64,000 nt of DNA from Pyrenula massariospora (GCA_021030905.1 JAGFMI010000014.1:744001-808000); one strand, 5' to 3'; shown: positions 34,133 to 45,885, numbered from the stretch's first letter. The notes: a model not told the origin generated them from the letters alone. A program made the numbers and translations.

Positions 34133-35614
34133 TCAACGACGACGTTCTGTCCGTACCTTACCCATCTGTGTACGGTTCATCTTGTGCGTAATTTCCTCAA
34201 CGCAGATGCTGTCTGCAATCAAGTCTTGAGTCAGAAGGCAAGGACTTCAAAAAAAGAAAGTAGAAAATGTATAGCTTACCAGATTCGTTCTCATCTTCAT
34301 CCAGAATTCTGTTATGCCTCCCACTGCCGTCCACTACCAATGGTGCCCCCTCTTCCCGCTCTCTTGCTTTGACTGACTCCTTTTCCTTGTCCACATCCCT
34401 CCCCGACTTCTTGCCTATATCCTTCCCACCTCTCATCTTCTCCGCTTTCCTTCCAACCCCTAAATCTTTCTTCTCTCGATCCCATCTAACCTTCAAGGTT
34501 GAGCCTCTTCCCATGCGGCTCCCGCTCACCTTCCTAATTACTGCCTCTGCCTGAGCATGACTGGCCAGCGTCACCGTTGCATGTCTGTTTGCCGTGTGCT
34601 TCCCACCGAACGATGGTGGTGTTAGAGAATCCACACGCTCGATGTTCACTGGGTAAGGATGCACGCAGTCACGGATGTGGTCTTTTATGCATCTCCACGA
34701 CGCGGTAGTGGGGAGGTCGGTGATGGAAACGGTGCGGCAGGAGGACGAGGAGGACTCCTGAGAGAAATTGCTGGCGGTGGGAGAGATGGTTGTTATTGGC
34801 GACGGAGGGTAAGGAGCCACGGTAGACTGAGGCGAGAACGGTATGGAGTAGCTACTAGCTGGATAGGTCGTTTGGTTAGATGATGGCAGGAGCAGAGGTG
34901 CTTGATAGTTTGTTGGGGCCAGTGGATAAATGATGCTATCGACAGGAGAGACGATGGTGGGAGAGTATGATATTTTGGATTGTGCAAGGATCGTAGTGTT
35001 GATTGGAGGATAAGGCTGGCGGGGACCGCGATGGCTACATCGGTAGGATTTGGGCATTAGCACGGCCACTAGGGAATGTTCGCAGTGGTCACAGCTTACC
35101 CATTTGTAGTTGGCGGGACTGGGCCTCTCGCTGCTGTTGAAGGAATCCTAGATTTGCATTTCGTAGGACCCATGAGCGGAGTTGAATTCTCAGAATCACC
35201 GTTTATAACAACGACAAGGGAAACTTCAATATCTTGTCCGTCCCATCCATGTTCGACGAGATGATCTAGCAAAAGCACTCAGCCGCGCAAGATGTATGAG
35301 TAGATATTGTGGACACTAGAGACTTACTGTATGCAAATATAGCCTGTTCTCTGCTTGGAATGGTGACCTGCCCGCCTCCTAACCATTCATCATGGACTGT
35401 TGACTGACGGACCTGGATCTGATTTGGCTTTGGGCGGGAATCTCGAACACGGTCTTTGAGCTCCTGCCAGCGGTATTGTGGCCCCACCTGAGGAATTTGT
35501 GAGAAAAGACAGGTTGTAGCTACCGATTGCTTCTCATACCCCAGAAACGATTATCACATGGACCTTCTCGGTTGGACGGGGAGCTTGGCCATTGTTCTTT
35601 TCCCTAGAAACCAT
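34133..35614 (-). CDS. RNA-binding protein with two RRM-like domains
   Basis: Proposed exons 35614-35540, 35487-35328, 35265-35100, 35034-34280 and 34212-34133 give 411 aa. The first RRM-like domain (about 17-105) starts VHVIIVSGVGPQYRWQELKD and ends with AIFAYNHLVEHGWDGQDIEV. Three introns interrupt it or follow it closely. A Pro/Ser/Tyr-rich linker follows. The second RRM-like domain (about 233-310) reads TVSITDLPTTASWRCIKDHI, then HATVTLASHAQAEAVIRKV and LKVRWDRE. A charged Lys/Arg/Glu tail closes the protein. The aromatic RNP-1 residues are largely absent, so RNA binding is inferred from fold pattern only. The last exon (a short basic tail) and a possible upstream 5' exon (CGCAG acceptor near 35657) are uncertain. 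Confidence 0.72.
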
Positions 35615-38165
35615 TCTTTGGCGCCGAAGATGGAAGACTTGGGACTGCTCAATCTGCGAAAGTTATAGATTATATCTCTGCGTTCCTGCTATTAGACAAT
35701 GACTAAGGTAGATCGCAATCGGGTCGCTAGGCGTAAAAGTATTTTGAACCTATACGCTGAGTGTCGGGCGTCTATGCAGTGAGCCTGATGGCTAGCCTTG
35801 AGTGAGGAGAAATGCGCAGGCGAATGGCGAAGCAAAACCGAGGATTCCCTAGCTTTCATGCAGCTGCGAAGATGTATTATCAGCCAATAAAAGTTGTAGT
35901 AATAAGTGTCAGCGAGCCTTTCTGTAGGACAAGACTAGTCGACTTCCACAGGCAACAGCAGCTCGAGAAGGTAGGCTTCGACACTCAGTACGGAAGTTTC
36001 CATGCGTCTTAGCGACAAGAATGTGGGAAAGATCTCAAGAACTCTTGAACTGATGGGTTTAGGATGTGTTTGTTGGTTAGATTGAAGTCTTCGAGGCACG
36101 TCGCTTTATATATGAGGTTCAAAGTATCAGACATGGCTTGACTCCTATATCTGTTGAATGTATATCTCTAGATGTGACCAAGAGTATCTTTATCCTGCAG
36201 CTACCCTTCGTCGATCAATCTCGTCCTCTTAGGATGTGCACCCCCAGAATCATCGAAGTGGGTCATAACGCCACCCTTGCTTCCCCGGACAAATGAAAAA
36301 TCGTGAAAGCGACCGTTGTAAGTGCTCTGCAGGACATTAAAGCCCGCAGAGCTGGTCTATTGCCCTTTGAGCAGCACGGTGCATGCTTCTGCAAGTTTTG
36401 ATGTCCAGGCAGCTGCATATGCTCACTTAGAATCGCTCGAGCGAAATAGAAGGGGCTCGACTTTAAGGCGCTACCATTTCTTGAGGAAAGTATAAAGGTT
36501 CCAAACCAGATCACAGTTGTGGGGTGGTGTTGTCCAACTTTGTACGAAGTAGGCTGGCTCGGTGCTACCACGTAATTTAAACGGAGCAGAGTGTGCAAGA
36601 TGCCGTGCAGAAAGCCCCCACCAAGGGGATCTCAGGCTGATCATCAATTGAGCCCGGTTTTTGGGACGTTGTCGGGATTGTCACACAGATCTTAGGCCAA
36701 AGGGCTCTGAGCTTGTGGCCCGAGCAACAGGGGCCCGTAAGCGAGTAGTGAGAACACGCAGGGGTGCCTCGTTGTTCGAAGTATGGCAAACGACCATCGG
36801 TCGCTCTCCACTCAACAATGGGTCACGACGAATCGTAGACTCCATTGCATGGATTTAGCAAATTCTGACCGTCCTCGTGCCCATTGTTGGCATGGATCAG
36901 GCTGTTTGAAGAGTAAGCTAAGACAAAATGCGGTAGATGACAAGGAAGAGTTCTGAAGGACGTTGATGTATCAAGTCATCGATACCCTGCGTGGTAGCAA
37001 ACATGTACGCTCGGTTCATAGGCAGCCATTCGAGAAGGAAAGACGGACACTATGTTAGAGTACTGCATGGTTCGGCCCCAGATCTCTCGAGCAATCTAAG
37101 TCTGACATGCAGACGCATGGCGTCTGTCTAGACAGCGGCGTCTGTCGACGTCGGCAAGGTCCAAGAAGCTCTTTTGTTGTCCCAGCAAGGCATCGTTCGC
37201 GCGGCAACGGAAAACTCAAAACCAGGGCGCTACGTTACGAGGGCTGGATATTTCCGATTGGACGAAAAAGTTTTCCCCTGATTTTTGGGATTCTGGTCTT
37301 TGTATATGTTACACGACTGCTTATCTAGAACCGCCAAGACTGCCTGCGTAATTGTTAGTTTTGATCCAAGCTGCGTCGGTCGAGATTTGTGTTGCCGAGA
37401 TCTGTAGATCGGACCAGATCCTAAGAGGGGATACAGCATATCCAAAATTTTTGATCACCACGAATCACTTTGGGGTCAGGACTCTTGGGTCCTATTGAAC
37501 ACTCTATGGTACCTTGAAGATTTGCCTAAGTAAGATAGATCATGATCTTTTTTGCGAAACCTTCTCTGTCTGCTTCATGGCTGATCATCGTAGATATCAC
37601 TGGTACATGTTTACAATCTTGACGGCATCTTTACTTGCAGATGGCGGAAATTTTGCCTTCACATCTAACTTAGCAGTGTGTCAAAAACTAGTAAAAGTTT
37701 TCTCGCCTATCATCGGGTTCATGTATTTGATGCAAGTATAGATGACTCATGAAATCTTCCATTCTCCTCAATTACTTCGAGCTCCGTTGTATCACAATTG
37801 GTACCATGACAAACACTGGGCTTTGGCGCGGCAGGTACCAATGACATGACCAGCATCTGGCAGGATGCGACGCTCAGACGCTGTAAACGTGTTTTCTGTG
37901 CATTGTCCCTGGTGTTGTGTAACTGTCTCTGGGTGGTCCCAGAATACAGGTGCCAGTCGCGTCGAAACACTCAAACCCCTTTGGCCAAGTAGATAAGGTG
38001 ATACCATCCATGAACATAAATCCACATCCTAATTTCCACCGGGAATAATGAAGGTGGGTTGTGTGACGTGTCTGGACTTCTATGCCGACGATATCAGGTG
38101 GCGTGACTAGTTGGACAGGACTGATGATGTATTGCATTTTCGAATATCGGTGTGGTTTTTCGTGT
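35615..38165. other. Gene-poor stretch of about 2.5 kb with a palindrome cluster
   Basis: No gene is supported. Apart from the palindrome cluster at 37110-37134, I see only short frames without motifs. Part may be the 3' UTR of the zinc-ribbon gene and the promoter of the RRM gene. Confidence 0.4.
37110..37134. repeat. Hairpin and overlapping palindrome
   Basis: CAGACGC-ATG-GCGTCTG is a perfect 7-bp inverted repeat with a 3-nt loop (37110-37126). It overlaps the perfect 10-bp palindrome TGTCTAGACA (37125-37134). GGCGTCTGTC then recurs just downstream at about 37137-37146. Confidence 0.6.
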
Positions 38166-38462
38166 TCAGCGCGGAAAATACCCAACCCGGCCTGCACATC
38201 TACTGCAATAATAAGAATTCATGCCGAACTGGACCGCTCCTGGCGAGTGTGACGACGAGCTCAAATCTAGACTGAGGGATCGTTGGCAGCGACAGCACCG
38301 CACAATATCAAGTGACGATGGTGGAGATGGACACGCGGGCTCGGATGAAGACTGCGAAGATGTAGAGGAGGTATTGCTGCTAGCTGAATCGGAAGGGGTA
38401 ACTCTTGGTCGTGTAGCGTGAGATGCTTCCATCTGGAGTTGGAAGAAAGAGGGTGATGGCAT
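38166..38462 (-). CDS. Small zinc-ribbon-like fungal protein
   Basis: A 98-residue protein starts at the first in-frame ATG (38462). Frames reaching further upstream use non-ATG starts. A Ser/Thr/Pro-rich first half is followed by CCRCQRSLSLD, then FGMNSYYCSRCAGRVGYFPR at the end. The two CxxC pairs are spaced as in a four-cysteine zinc ribbon. The C-terminal FG.N.YYC.RCA..VGY pattern is one I have seen in many small uncharacterised ascomycete proteins. Function is unknown. Zinc binding is inferred from the cysteines. Confidence 0.7.
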   Translation of the reverse strand: MPSPSFFQLQMEASHATRPRVTPSDSASSNTSSTSSQSSSEPACPSPPSSLDIVRCCRCQRSLSLDLSSSSHSPGAVQFGMNSYYCSRCAGRVGYFPR

Positions 38463-40430
38463 CGCGGAGGATTGTGTCAACGATGAAGACGCGGTAATGC
38501 GGCTTTGGTCAGGTTGGGTCGAGAGTTGTTATTACGAGAGCTGTGTTACCGAGTAGGGAGGAGTGGTGACTTTATGGGGCGTCTGCTGGTAGGAGATTTC
38601 AGCGCATGGGGTAGGGATAGAAAAACCCAACGGAAGAAGTGGGCAAGGCACAAGCGTAGGCAGAAGGGAAGAACGGCATTTTCTGTGACGACTGCAAACT
38701 CTAGACAGTCCAATAACAAGCGACGGACCAGGCGTCAAGAACAGGATCCGGCCCTTGGTCATTGTTGCGTGCCTGCGATGACGAGGCGCTAAAAGCTACG
38801 ATCGGTCGATCGAGGATCTCGCCGACGCGGAGACAGATCACGTGTTTGGACATGGATCGCACCGGAACATTGTTAGGGAGCTATCCCGTCACCATCACTA
38901 TGCTCCATACCAACAGCTCGGACGGGCATTTCGATGTTGGCCTGGCCTCCTCTCTCATGCCCAATATTTAGGAATTCCGGTCCAAAGACGTCTGCAACAA
39001 TCCTCCGCCAACTAAAGCTCCCTCACCTCATCCGCCCGCCCCCGGCATTGCTTCCGATTGTGGTATTGCATATTGAGCGCTGGAGCATTAGAGGCTCATC
39101 TGTTGCATCGCGCTTATCGATGCCCGTGCTAAACGTGAATCACAACCCGGCAATGGGATTTTCAAGTTGCGTGTAATGGCGATGGCCTACTGCAATTTGG
39201 TGTGCAGGCTCGGTGTTTGACATGCAAGCGAGTGCAACTTCAGACTCTACAAATGCATGTGTGCTACAGAGCAGACAAGACGAGTTCTGAACACATGGTC
39301 AATGCCCTAGCCCACGCAGAGCCAACGTATGGAGACCCCACAGAAGGACCTTGTTGGTGTCAGGGGTTAAGAATAAAGTTGCTGCCCAACTAGCGGCCCG
39401 CTGCACTGTTTCTGAGGATCTGACAATGTTGGTAACGCACTTCTCTGCGAGAAAGCTATGAGCTCCTTAGGCATGTATTTCAATCCTTGCTGACTCCAGA
39501 ATCTATACCTGTTATTTCATTGTCAACGTCTATTTTTCCGTTGGCGATAATGGCTGGCGATCTCATCGTCCAAAAAAAAAAAGAACATTGATCTAGATTT
39601 AAGTCGGGAAGAGTTCCGATATTATGCTTAGGCGCTGCTGCACCGTTCGCGTGTTTCACCATGTAGAGATCAGTTGGCTCCTTAGTAGCTCTTCAGCTTT
39701 ATATTGGGCATTTCTAGATCGATGTTGTGTTTCTTCTGCTGCTCTGGCAACGCTGAACCCGCCGTTGTTCTGCATTGAGCGTTGCGCTTGGTCGAGAACC
39801 CTAAGAGGAAGTCGTGAAAAGCCATTGCACCAATCCTTCCACCTGATAGAAATCAACCTCTTCTTTGCAACGCTATTTAAGGCATAACCACCTCGCAGTG
39901 GCCTCCCACGGCTGTTTAGCCCAGTCTCGGCCTGCACGCACCAGACATGGGGGCCTTGCATTTGATAAGCTTTCCCCCACTTCCTTGGTGGCAACATGAC
40001 CTCGTGCGCTTCTCTGAAATTCGGAGCAGAGAATCAAGTTGAAAATCATTCGAGTCGTTGATCCACCGACCCAGCACTCTTGGCCTTGTGGTGCCCTCGT
40101 GAGAGGCTGAGGCAGCCAAGCATTTCAGCTCGCCCAATGGAGGCAAGCTGCCGTTTGTTCGCCGTTGATCGCCGCCGCCGCCGCTACAGCCGAGGCCATC
40201 CGATCCTTAGTGACGTTTGATTTACTAATGGATAGAATGACTGGGCTTCACTTCGATATCGTACCTTGGTAAGGTGCAACACGCCGACCTACCGTCCCGA
40301 AATAACCTCTTCGGCGCCAATCGATATGCTCTCTTCCAAGCTCCAACAGGCACACTAGAGTACTTCAGCTTAATCTCGATCAAATTCCAAGCTGAGCACA
40401 AACCTCCGCGCTGCGCAGATCATTACTGCC
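38463..40430. other. Intergenic stretch of about 2 kb
   Basis: No gene is supported. The last 300 bp or so before 40431 form the promoter and leader of 6-phosphogluconolactonase. An uninterrupted A-run lies near 39572-39582. Confidence 0.45.
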
Positions 40431-41222
40431 ATGGCGAAGTCTCCTAACCTTTACTCCTACCCCGACGTCGACACTCTCGCCAAGTACCTCCGGAAATACG
40501 TCCTTCAGTGCCAGAGCACAGCCCTATCACGCCATGAGACGTTTAGAGTAGCCATCTCCGGAGGCTCTCTCCCCAACACACTTGCTAAGGCCCTCCTCGC
40601 ACCCGATGACGGCAGCACAGACGACGAACCCAAATTCGACAAGTGGGATGTCTTCTATGCTGACGAGCGAGCTGTACCACTTGATCACGAGGACAGCAAC
40701 CATCGCCTTGTAAAAGAAGACTTGCTCGATAAGATTCCCTCCGGAAAACCCAAGCCTCTCGTTCACCCAATTGACGTGAAGTACCTCGACGACCCTCAAG
40801 AGTTGGCAGACCAATACCAGGAGGAGGTTCTAAAATCTTTCGCAGCAAAAGATAGCGTCAAGCTCCCCATCTTCGATCTCATACTCTTGGGTTGCGGGCC
40901 AGACGGACACACCTGCAGTTTGTTCCCTGGGCACGAATTACTGCGCGAGACAGATGCGTGGGTGGCAGCTGAGACGACTTCGCCCAAGCCTCCACCGAAG
41001 AGAATCACATTTACACTTCCGGTCGTGACCCATGCCTCCAAGATTGCGTTTGTCGCTACCGGCGGTGGAAAGAAAGAGGTCTTGCGAAAAATTTTGGATA
41101 CCGAAGAAGGGAGAAGCTTACCCTGTGGGCTCGTCAACGAAGGCGGGGCGGAGAGAGTGAGTTGGTTTACAGACGCGAGCGCCGTGGAAGGCGTAGGGTT
41201 TCCTCGACGGGGCAGTCTATAG
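40431..41222 (+). CDS. 6-phosphogluconolactonase (SOL/PGL family)
   Basis: An intronless gene of 263 residues, the normal length for the family. It hydrolyses 6-phosphoglucono-delta-lactone to 6-phosphogluconate, the second step of the oxidative pentose phosphate pathway, in the cytosol. Signature blocks are seen in order: FRVAISGGSLPNTLA (phosphate-binding loop, about 36-50), WDVFYADERAVPLDHEDSN (about 70-88), LILLGCGPDGHTCSLFPGH (about 148-166, with the catalytic His of the GPDGHT loop), RITFTLPVV, and AFVATGGGKKEVLRKIL. The start ATG lies in a good context (GCCATGG). It marks the housekeeping side of the accessory block to its right. Confidence 0.95.
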   Translation: MAKSPNLYSYPDVDTLAKYLRKYVLQCQSTALSRHETFRVAISGGSLPNTLAKALLAPDDGSTDDEPKFDKWDVFYADERAVPLDHEDSNHRLVKEDLLDKIPSGKPKPLVHPIDVKYLDDPQELADQYQEEVLKSFAAKDSVKLPIFDLILLGCGPDGHTCSLFPGHELLRETDAWVAAETTSPKPPPKRITFTLPVVTHASKIAFVATGGGKKEVLRKILDTEEGRSLPCGLVNEGGAERVSWFTDASAVEGVGFPRRGSL

Positions 41223-41980
41223 ATGAGCATGCTGTTGAAACATTGGCGGATACTTTGCTGGGAGGTATATAATGAGACCCCGTTAGTCCCTGGAGAAAGT
41301 GGATTTCCATTTCATAGGGGCTTCGCGCTCGCGCTATACAAAATAAAATGATAGAGAATATGGATTGCTTCAGCAGCCTTTGGGCGTTAGATCATCAGGT
41401 CCCAACACTGAGAAACTTTCTTCACGATTGGTGACTTCTAAGGGACCCTATGTGCAAGTCTCAGCGCGGGTTGCGGGGGTTCTTCGGTCCCGCTCCCAGC
41501 GTAGCGCGCCAAGAACCACCCCCGTAAAGCAAATTCTAAGAAGGACGAACTACGTATACTTTCCACAGGGTGTGTTTCGAGACTAAATCTACCATGGCTG
41601 GGAACTCTCATCACGATCAGCGATGGAGTGCATTTGATGCGTGTCATGCTTCGAGGCCATTCGATTGTGGCTGCAGCCTGCGAGAGCCAGCGGTCTGGTA
41701 CTCTGAGCCATGGAGGTGGCGGGCTTGATGTCGCCATGATTGGTCGTGTTGATGTCGGTGCTGCGCAGCTGCTGGCCCGCGTGGCTTTCTCCAGCCTTGT
41801 GCTATCGGGGTGAGGATGAGGGAAGTACCCGTCTGGAAACGCTGAAATAAACAGGATGATTTATGCTAGTTTTCTTTGAACGTTAACGCTAGCAAGCTGA
41901 CAAAATGCCCTTTTGTCTTTGGCTGCACTTATCCAGTTGAGAAAGCTGCCTCAGAGTTGTGAGATAACTCGAAGTGATGA
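41223..41980. other. Intergenic, no gene seen
   Basis: 3' region of 6-phosphogluconolactonase and promoter of the STAND gene. Only short motif-free frames. Confidence 0.5.
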
Positions 41981-44900
41981 ATGATGGAAGCATTGGCGGC
42001 TTTCGCTCTTGCATGCAATGTCCTTCAAGTTACCAACTCTGGGTTTAAAGCAATCGGAATCTGTAAGCAGATTTACGAACATGGATCTTCGGTCGACAAT
42101 GAAGATCTAGAAGATGGAGCAAAGCTCATCGCAGGCCGTGCTCACAGTGTTAAGACATGCCTTGAAGAGCTGGGCGGGCGGCCGCTCACAGCTACCGAAT
42201 CGCAACTTCAAGATGTTGCGGGAAGATGCCTTGCAACGGCAAGTCACCTACAGGATGAACTCCAGAAGCTGAGAAGGGGCCCCAACGATGGCCGACGCGC
42301 TAGATTTCAAAAGTCTGTCCAGATATTGTGGCGGAATAGCAATCTCGAGAAGATCGAGCGAAAGTTGATCAAATATGAAGCTATTCTCCAGACGTCGATC
42401 TTGGTACATACGAGCCGGGAACAGGCTAAGTCTCTCACCGAACAACAAGATAGCTTTAAAGGTTTGGACGACCTGCTCAAAGCTTTTATTCAGAGGTTTG
42501 CTGATGGAAGTTCCTCCATGTCCGATCTCATCGGGCAAGAAGCTTTGGAGACGCGTCATATAATCGCCCAAGAGGCTAGCAAAACACGTGACGCAATTTC
42601 TCAAGAAGCCAGGAATACTAGCCTAGTGCTTGCCAGAGATGGAGAGAAGGTTGAGAAACATCTTATCGACGAGATGGGAGCTTTGAGGATCAAACAAGAA
42701 ATGGAAGCTCGCCGGAAGCAATTTCTTGCCAGTCTGAGATTTCCCGACATCAATTCCAGGCGAAATGATATTCAGAGTATTCACAGGGGCACATTTGAGT
42801 GGGCCTTCAAAGACGAAATTCAAATGCCCTGGGATTCTTTGCCCCTGTTTCTAAAAGGCGAGCAGAAATTGTTTTGGGTACAGGGCAAACCGGGATCTGG
42901 GAAATCAAGTTTGATGAAATTCATACTTGAAGATTCTCGCACAATTGACCTGCTCGATCAGTGGCAGCCTGTTCAAAGGCCATTGATGCTCTCTTTATTC
43001 TTTTGGCTTGCTGGAACTCCCTTGCAGCGGTGCTCTAAGGGCTTGTGGTGCTCTCTGCTCTTTCAAATTTTGAGTCACGAGCCGAATCTCCTTGACAAGG
43101 TGCTGAGTGAAAATTCTGACTTAGGCCAGAAGGAGAATATCGGTGACTGGTCTATAAAAGAACTATCAGAAACTTTCATGGACGCATCTAGGATGGTCTC
43201 CTCTCCACTCTTCATCCTCTTAGATGGCCTTGATGAGTTTGATCAAGGCGAAGGTGCATTTGAAATTGTTCAGCATTTAATTAAGCTTTCTTCAATACCT
43301 CAGGTCAAGCTACTTGTTTCAAGCCGGCCTGAGCTGGATCTCAGGCTCGAGCTCCGAGTAGCTTTCTCCGTTATCCCACAATTGCAGCTGCAAGACTTAA
43401 CCAAACATGACATAGTTGCCTATGTTGACGACTATCTGGGAGACGCTGTCCACAAATATCGCTTCGATGGGATCAGTCAAGATCAAATATCTAGACTTAC
43501 GTGTAAAGTTGTGAAAAAGACTGATGGCGTCTTTCTTTGGGTACATTATGTCTTGAAAAGCTTGATCGGTGGGATAAAGCATTATAGCTCATGGGCCGAG
43601 CTAAAGAGGCATATAGAAAGGTGCCCGAATGAAGTATACGACCTTTACTGCCACATGTGGAGTCGTATGAACCAAGATGAGGAAATTTACCGGGAAGAGG
43701 CAGCGAAGTATTTCCACCTCGCCTTATACCATCCCCATTTCGAGCCCTATGCAGTCTGGGCAAGAACCGAAGATCGAAGTGTATTCGAATGCATGCTCGC
43801 GACGAACGGTGATATCTCTGAAAAGGTACTAGATCAGCAGGGAACAGCAACCCTCACCGAACTTATTAAGCGATGTGAAATGACCGAGATCCGTGTAGCC
43901 GCACGATGTGCTGGCTTGCTAGAAATCGCAAGCAAACATATTGCACTGGGTTCACAAATCAAACAAGAGGACGAACCAAGTTTGTCGCAGCAAGAAGTAG
44001 CTCAGCTCAATGAAGCCCGAAAGTATCTATTGTGGAAAGACGTTAAATTTATCCACCGAAGTGCCCGCGATTTCCTACTTAGCACCTGGCAGGGCCAGCA
44101 GATCCTTGACTATTATCAGACAACGTCTCCTGAGAGATGGGCTTTGGAAATCCGGATGAAGACAACGATCTTACTGAGCTTGAGACTAGAATTCGATTTC
44201 CATTACAGCCCAATCCACTATTTCGATCCTATTCAGCATATGTGTTCAAACGAGACTTCGGAAGAGATCATTGTTGCTGCAATGCAGACACTCGTCTTCT
44301 CTTATGGAAGAGCACTCGGTATAGATGGGCAGTATTTTGACAAGTGGAACTTTTGCTTCTCACATTCCGCCGAATTTCGTCAATCGAAGAGTGTTAAAGT
44401 TGGCTTTCCATTTGTGGATGTAATAGGCCTGTCTGCTTACAGAGGATTTACACCATTCGTGGTTTCTTCTATTATGCGAGCGAAGCATCCCCTGAAAGAA
44501 GGTCCGCAAGACCTTGACTATCTACTCTTTTGTGCGTGTGTCGGAATAGGGCGGGAAAGCATCCAAGGTTATAGGCTCATTCGTTGGCTCCTTGATCAGA
44601 AAGCCAATCCAAATCGACTATTTCATACCGAAGTCCCGGATTCAGCCAATCTAGATCCACTATGTGAAACCGAAACATCGGGCAACTTAATTTACATGGC
44701 TCGTTTGCCAGAATGGTTCCTCGCCGAGGTTCCAACTACACCTTTCCATGTGTTTCTTTCGAATTACCCTTGTCCAATGGATACGAAAAAGGCTCGATGT
44801 GAATGGGCTTCAACATTAACTACCTTCCTTAGGGCTGGAGCAAACTTTCAGGATACTTTGATCCTAGAAGTTTCGGGGGGCTTCAGAATGGTCGTTTTTG

Positions 44901-45445
44901 GAAGCGAGCGATGGAAATTGAAAAATCTAAACAGGGGAAGTTCTCAGGCAGACTTGATCATGCTGGAGGTTCCCGTTGTAGAGTTCTTGAGGTTGGCGGC
45001 TCCTTTCACGTGCGCTTGGCTAGATACAACGCCCTGTCAAAATTCTAACCAGTCCCTAAATGTCCGCTTTTTTATATATCATGATCGTCTCCAAATTGAC
45101 GAATCAGACTCGCCTTTAATCAACGCAACATTTGATCGGTATATAAAACAGAGAAAGGGGTTTTTGACGTGTTCCAAATTTGAGTGGCCGGAGTGTACGT
45201 GCGAGAAAGTAAATCTCGCGTCGGTCCACGACAGGGACGTCCAGGACTGGGACTTCCGCCTATGGTATAGATGTATCAAAGAAATTATGACTTATATTAT
45301 GCCACGGGGTAGGAAAATGGATAAGAAAGAGTGTGTCGAGTGCTTCTTTCAGAATGGCTGGCTGGCGCGTGGCGAACGTGATTTCTCGGACGAGAATCTT
45401 GAAAGACGTGCAGCGGCACATCGCAACATCTCGGTTTTTGAGTAA
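41981..45445 (+). CDS. STAND NTPase with NACHT-type domain
   Basis: An intronless frame of 1154 residues. The N-terminal about 240 residues (ALAACNVLQVTNSG-like start, here EALAAFALACNVLQVTNSGF, then SSVDNEDLEDGAKLI and several amphipathic helices) match the fungal N-terminal domain of STAND proteins. That domain is thought to be an effector or oligomerisation module. The NTPase has P-loop GKPGSGKSS (about 302-310), Walker B LFILLDGLDEFD (about 410-420), sensor-like LLVSSRPELD and the TDGVFLWVHYVL segment that closes the domain. A DUF7791-like helical region follows. No ankyrin, TPR or WD40 repeats are found, so the usual ligand-sensing repeats are absent or unrecognised. A role in non-self recognition or programmed cell death is inferred from family. 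It is the leftmost gene of the accessory block. Confidence 0.88.
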   Translation: MMEALAAFALACNVLQVTNSGFKAIGICKQIYEHGSSVDNEDLEDGAKLIAGRAHSVKTCLEELGGRPLTATESQLQDVAGRCLATASHLQDELQKLRRGPNDGRRARFQKSVQILWRNSNLEKIERKLIKYEAILQTSILVHTSREQAKSLTEQQDSFKGLDDLLKAFIQRFADGSSSMSDLIGQEALETRHIIAQEASKTRDAISQEARNTSLVLARDGEKVEKHLIDEMGALRIKQEMEARRKQFLASLRFPDINSRRNDIQSIHRGTFEWAFKDEIQMPWDSLPLFLKGEQKLFWVQGKPGSGKSSLMKFILEDSRTIDLLDQWQPVQRPLMLSLFFWLAGTPLQRCSKGLWCSLLFQILSHEPNLLDKVLSENSDLGQKENIGDWSIKELSETFMDASRMVSSPLFILLDGLDEFDQGEGAFEIVQHLIKLSSIPQVKLLVSSRPELDLRLELRVAFSVIPQLQLQDLTKHDIVAYVDDYLGDAVHKYRFDGISQDQISRLTCKVVKKTDGVFLWVHYVLKSLIGGIKHYSSWAELKRHIERCPNEVYDLYCHMWSRMNQDEEIYREEAAKYFHLALYHPHFEPYAVWARTEDRSVFECMLATNGDISEKVLDQQGTATLTELIKRCEMTEIRVAARCAGLLEIASKHIALGSQIKQEDEPSLSQQEVAQLNEARKYLLWKDVKFIHRSARDFLLSTWQGQQILDYYQTTSPERWALEIRMKTTILLSLRLEFDFHYSPIHYFDPIQHMCSNETSEEIIVAAMQTLVFSYGRALGIDGQYFDKWNFCFSHSAEFRQSKSVKVGFPFVDVIGLSAYRGFTPFVVSSIMRAKHPLKEGPQDLDYLLFCACVGIGRESIQGYRLIRWLLDQKANPNRLFHTEVPDSANLDPLCETETSGNLIYMARLPEWFLAEVPTTPFHVFLSNYPCPMDTKKARCEWASTLTTFLRAGANFQDTLILEVSGGFRMVVFGSERWKLKNLNRGSSQADLIMLEVPVVEFLRLAAPFTCAWLDTTPCQNSNQSLNVRFFIYHDRLQIDESDSPLINATFDRYIKQRKGFLTCSKFEWPECTCEKVNLASVHDRDVQDWDFRLWYRCIKEIMTYIMPRGRKMDKKECVECFFQNGWLARGERDFSDENLERRAAAHRNISVFE

Positions 45446-45735
45446 GTCGAACTCTCAATTGAGCCTCTCATCGCTCACCCATGAGCCCTCAGCATCTCAA
45501 CTAGCTCCATCTGCGTCTTTCTAAGACTTCAATAACGATAAGAAGCGTTTAATCGTTCAATTTCGTCAACAGCTGACTTCGGACTTTAGAATATATTAGC
45601 AAGTGACGAGCACATGACTTTCACTACCAATGGCTCTTCTTAGCACTCTGTCCTCACCGAGAACACATCGTGTGATCAACAGAGAAAGCTCCGCACCAGC
45701 AACGAAAGGCTTCTGAGCTGTCTACATTCTCATCC
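45446..45735. other. Spacer between STAND gene and AT-rich element
   Basis: Normal base composition, no gene seen. The left boundary of the AT-rich element is at about 45736. Confidence 0.5.
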
Positions 45736-45885
45736 TGTCGAACGATGGATAGGGGCAGGCTTAAACGAGCATATAATTACTGCCTATCTAAATCTATATG
45801 GAAGTATGCGAGTAGACAGAGTTTTTATTTCTGCTCGGTTTATCTATTTCGTTTAATATATTTTTTAGCTGTTATATGCTTTAGA
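45736..45885 (+). repeat. Left terminal direct repeat of the AT-rich element
   Basis: Aligns to 47265-47410 in the same orientation. Its 3' half is the AT-converted part (GTTTATCTATTTCG where the right copy has GCTTACCTGCTCCG). Confidence 0.65.
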
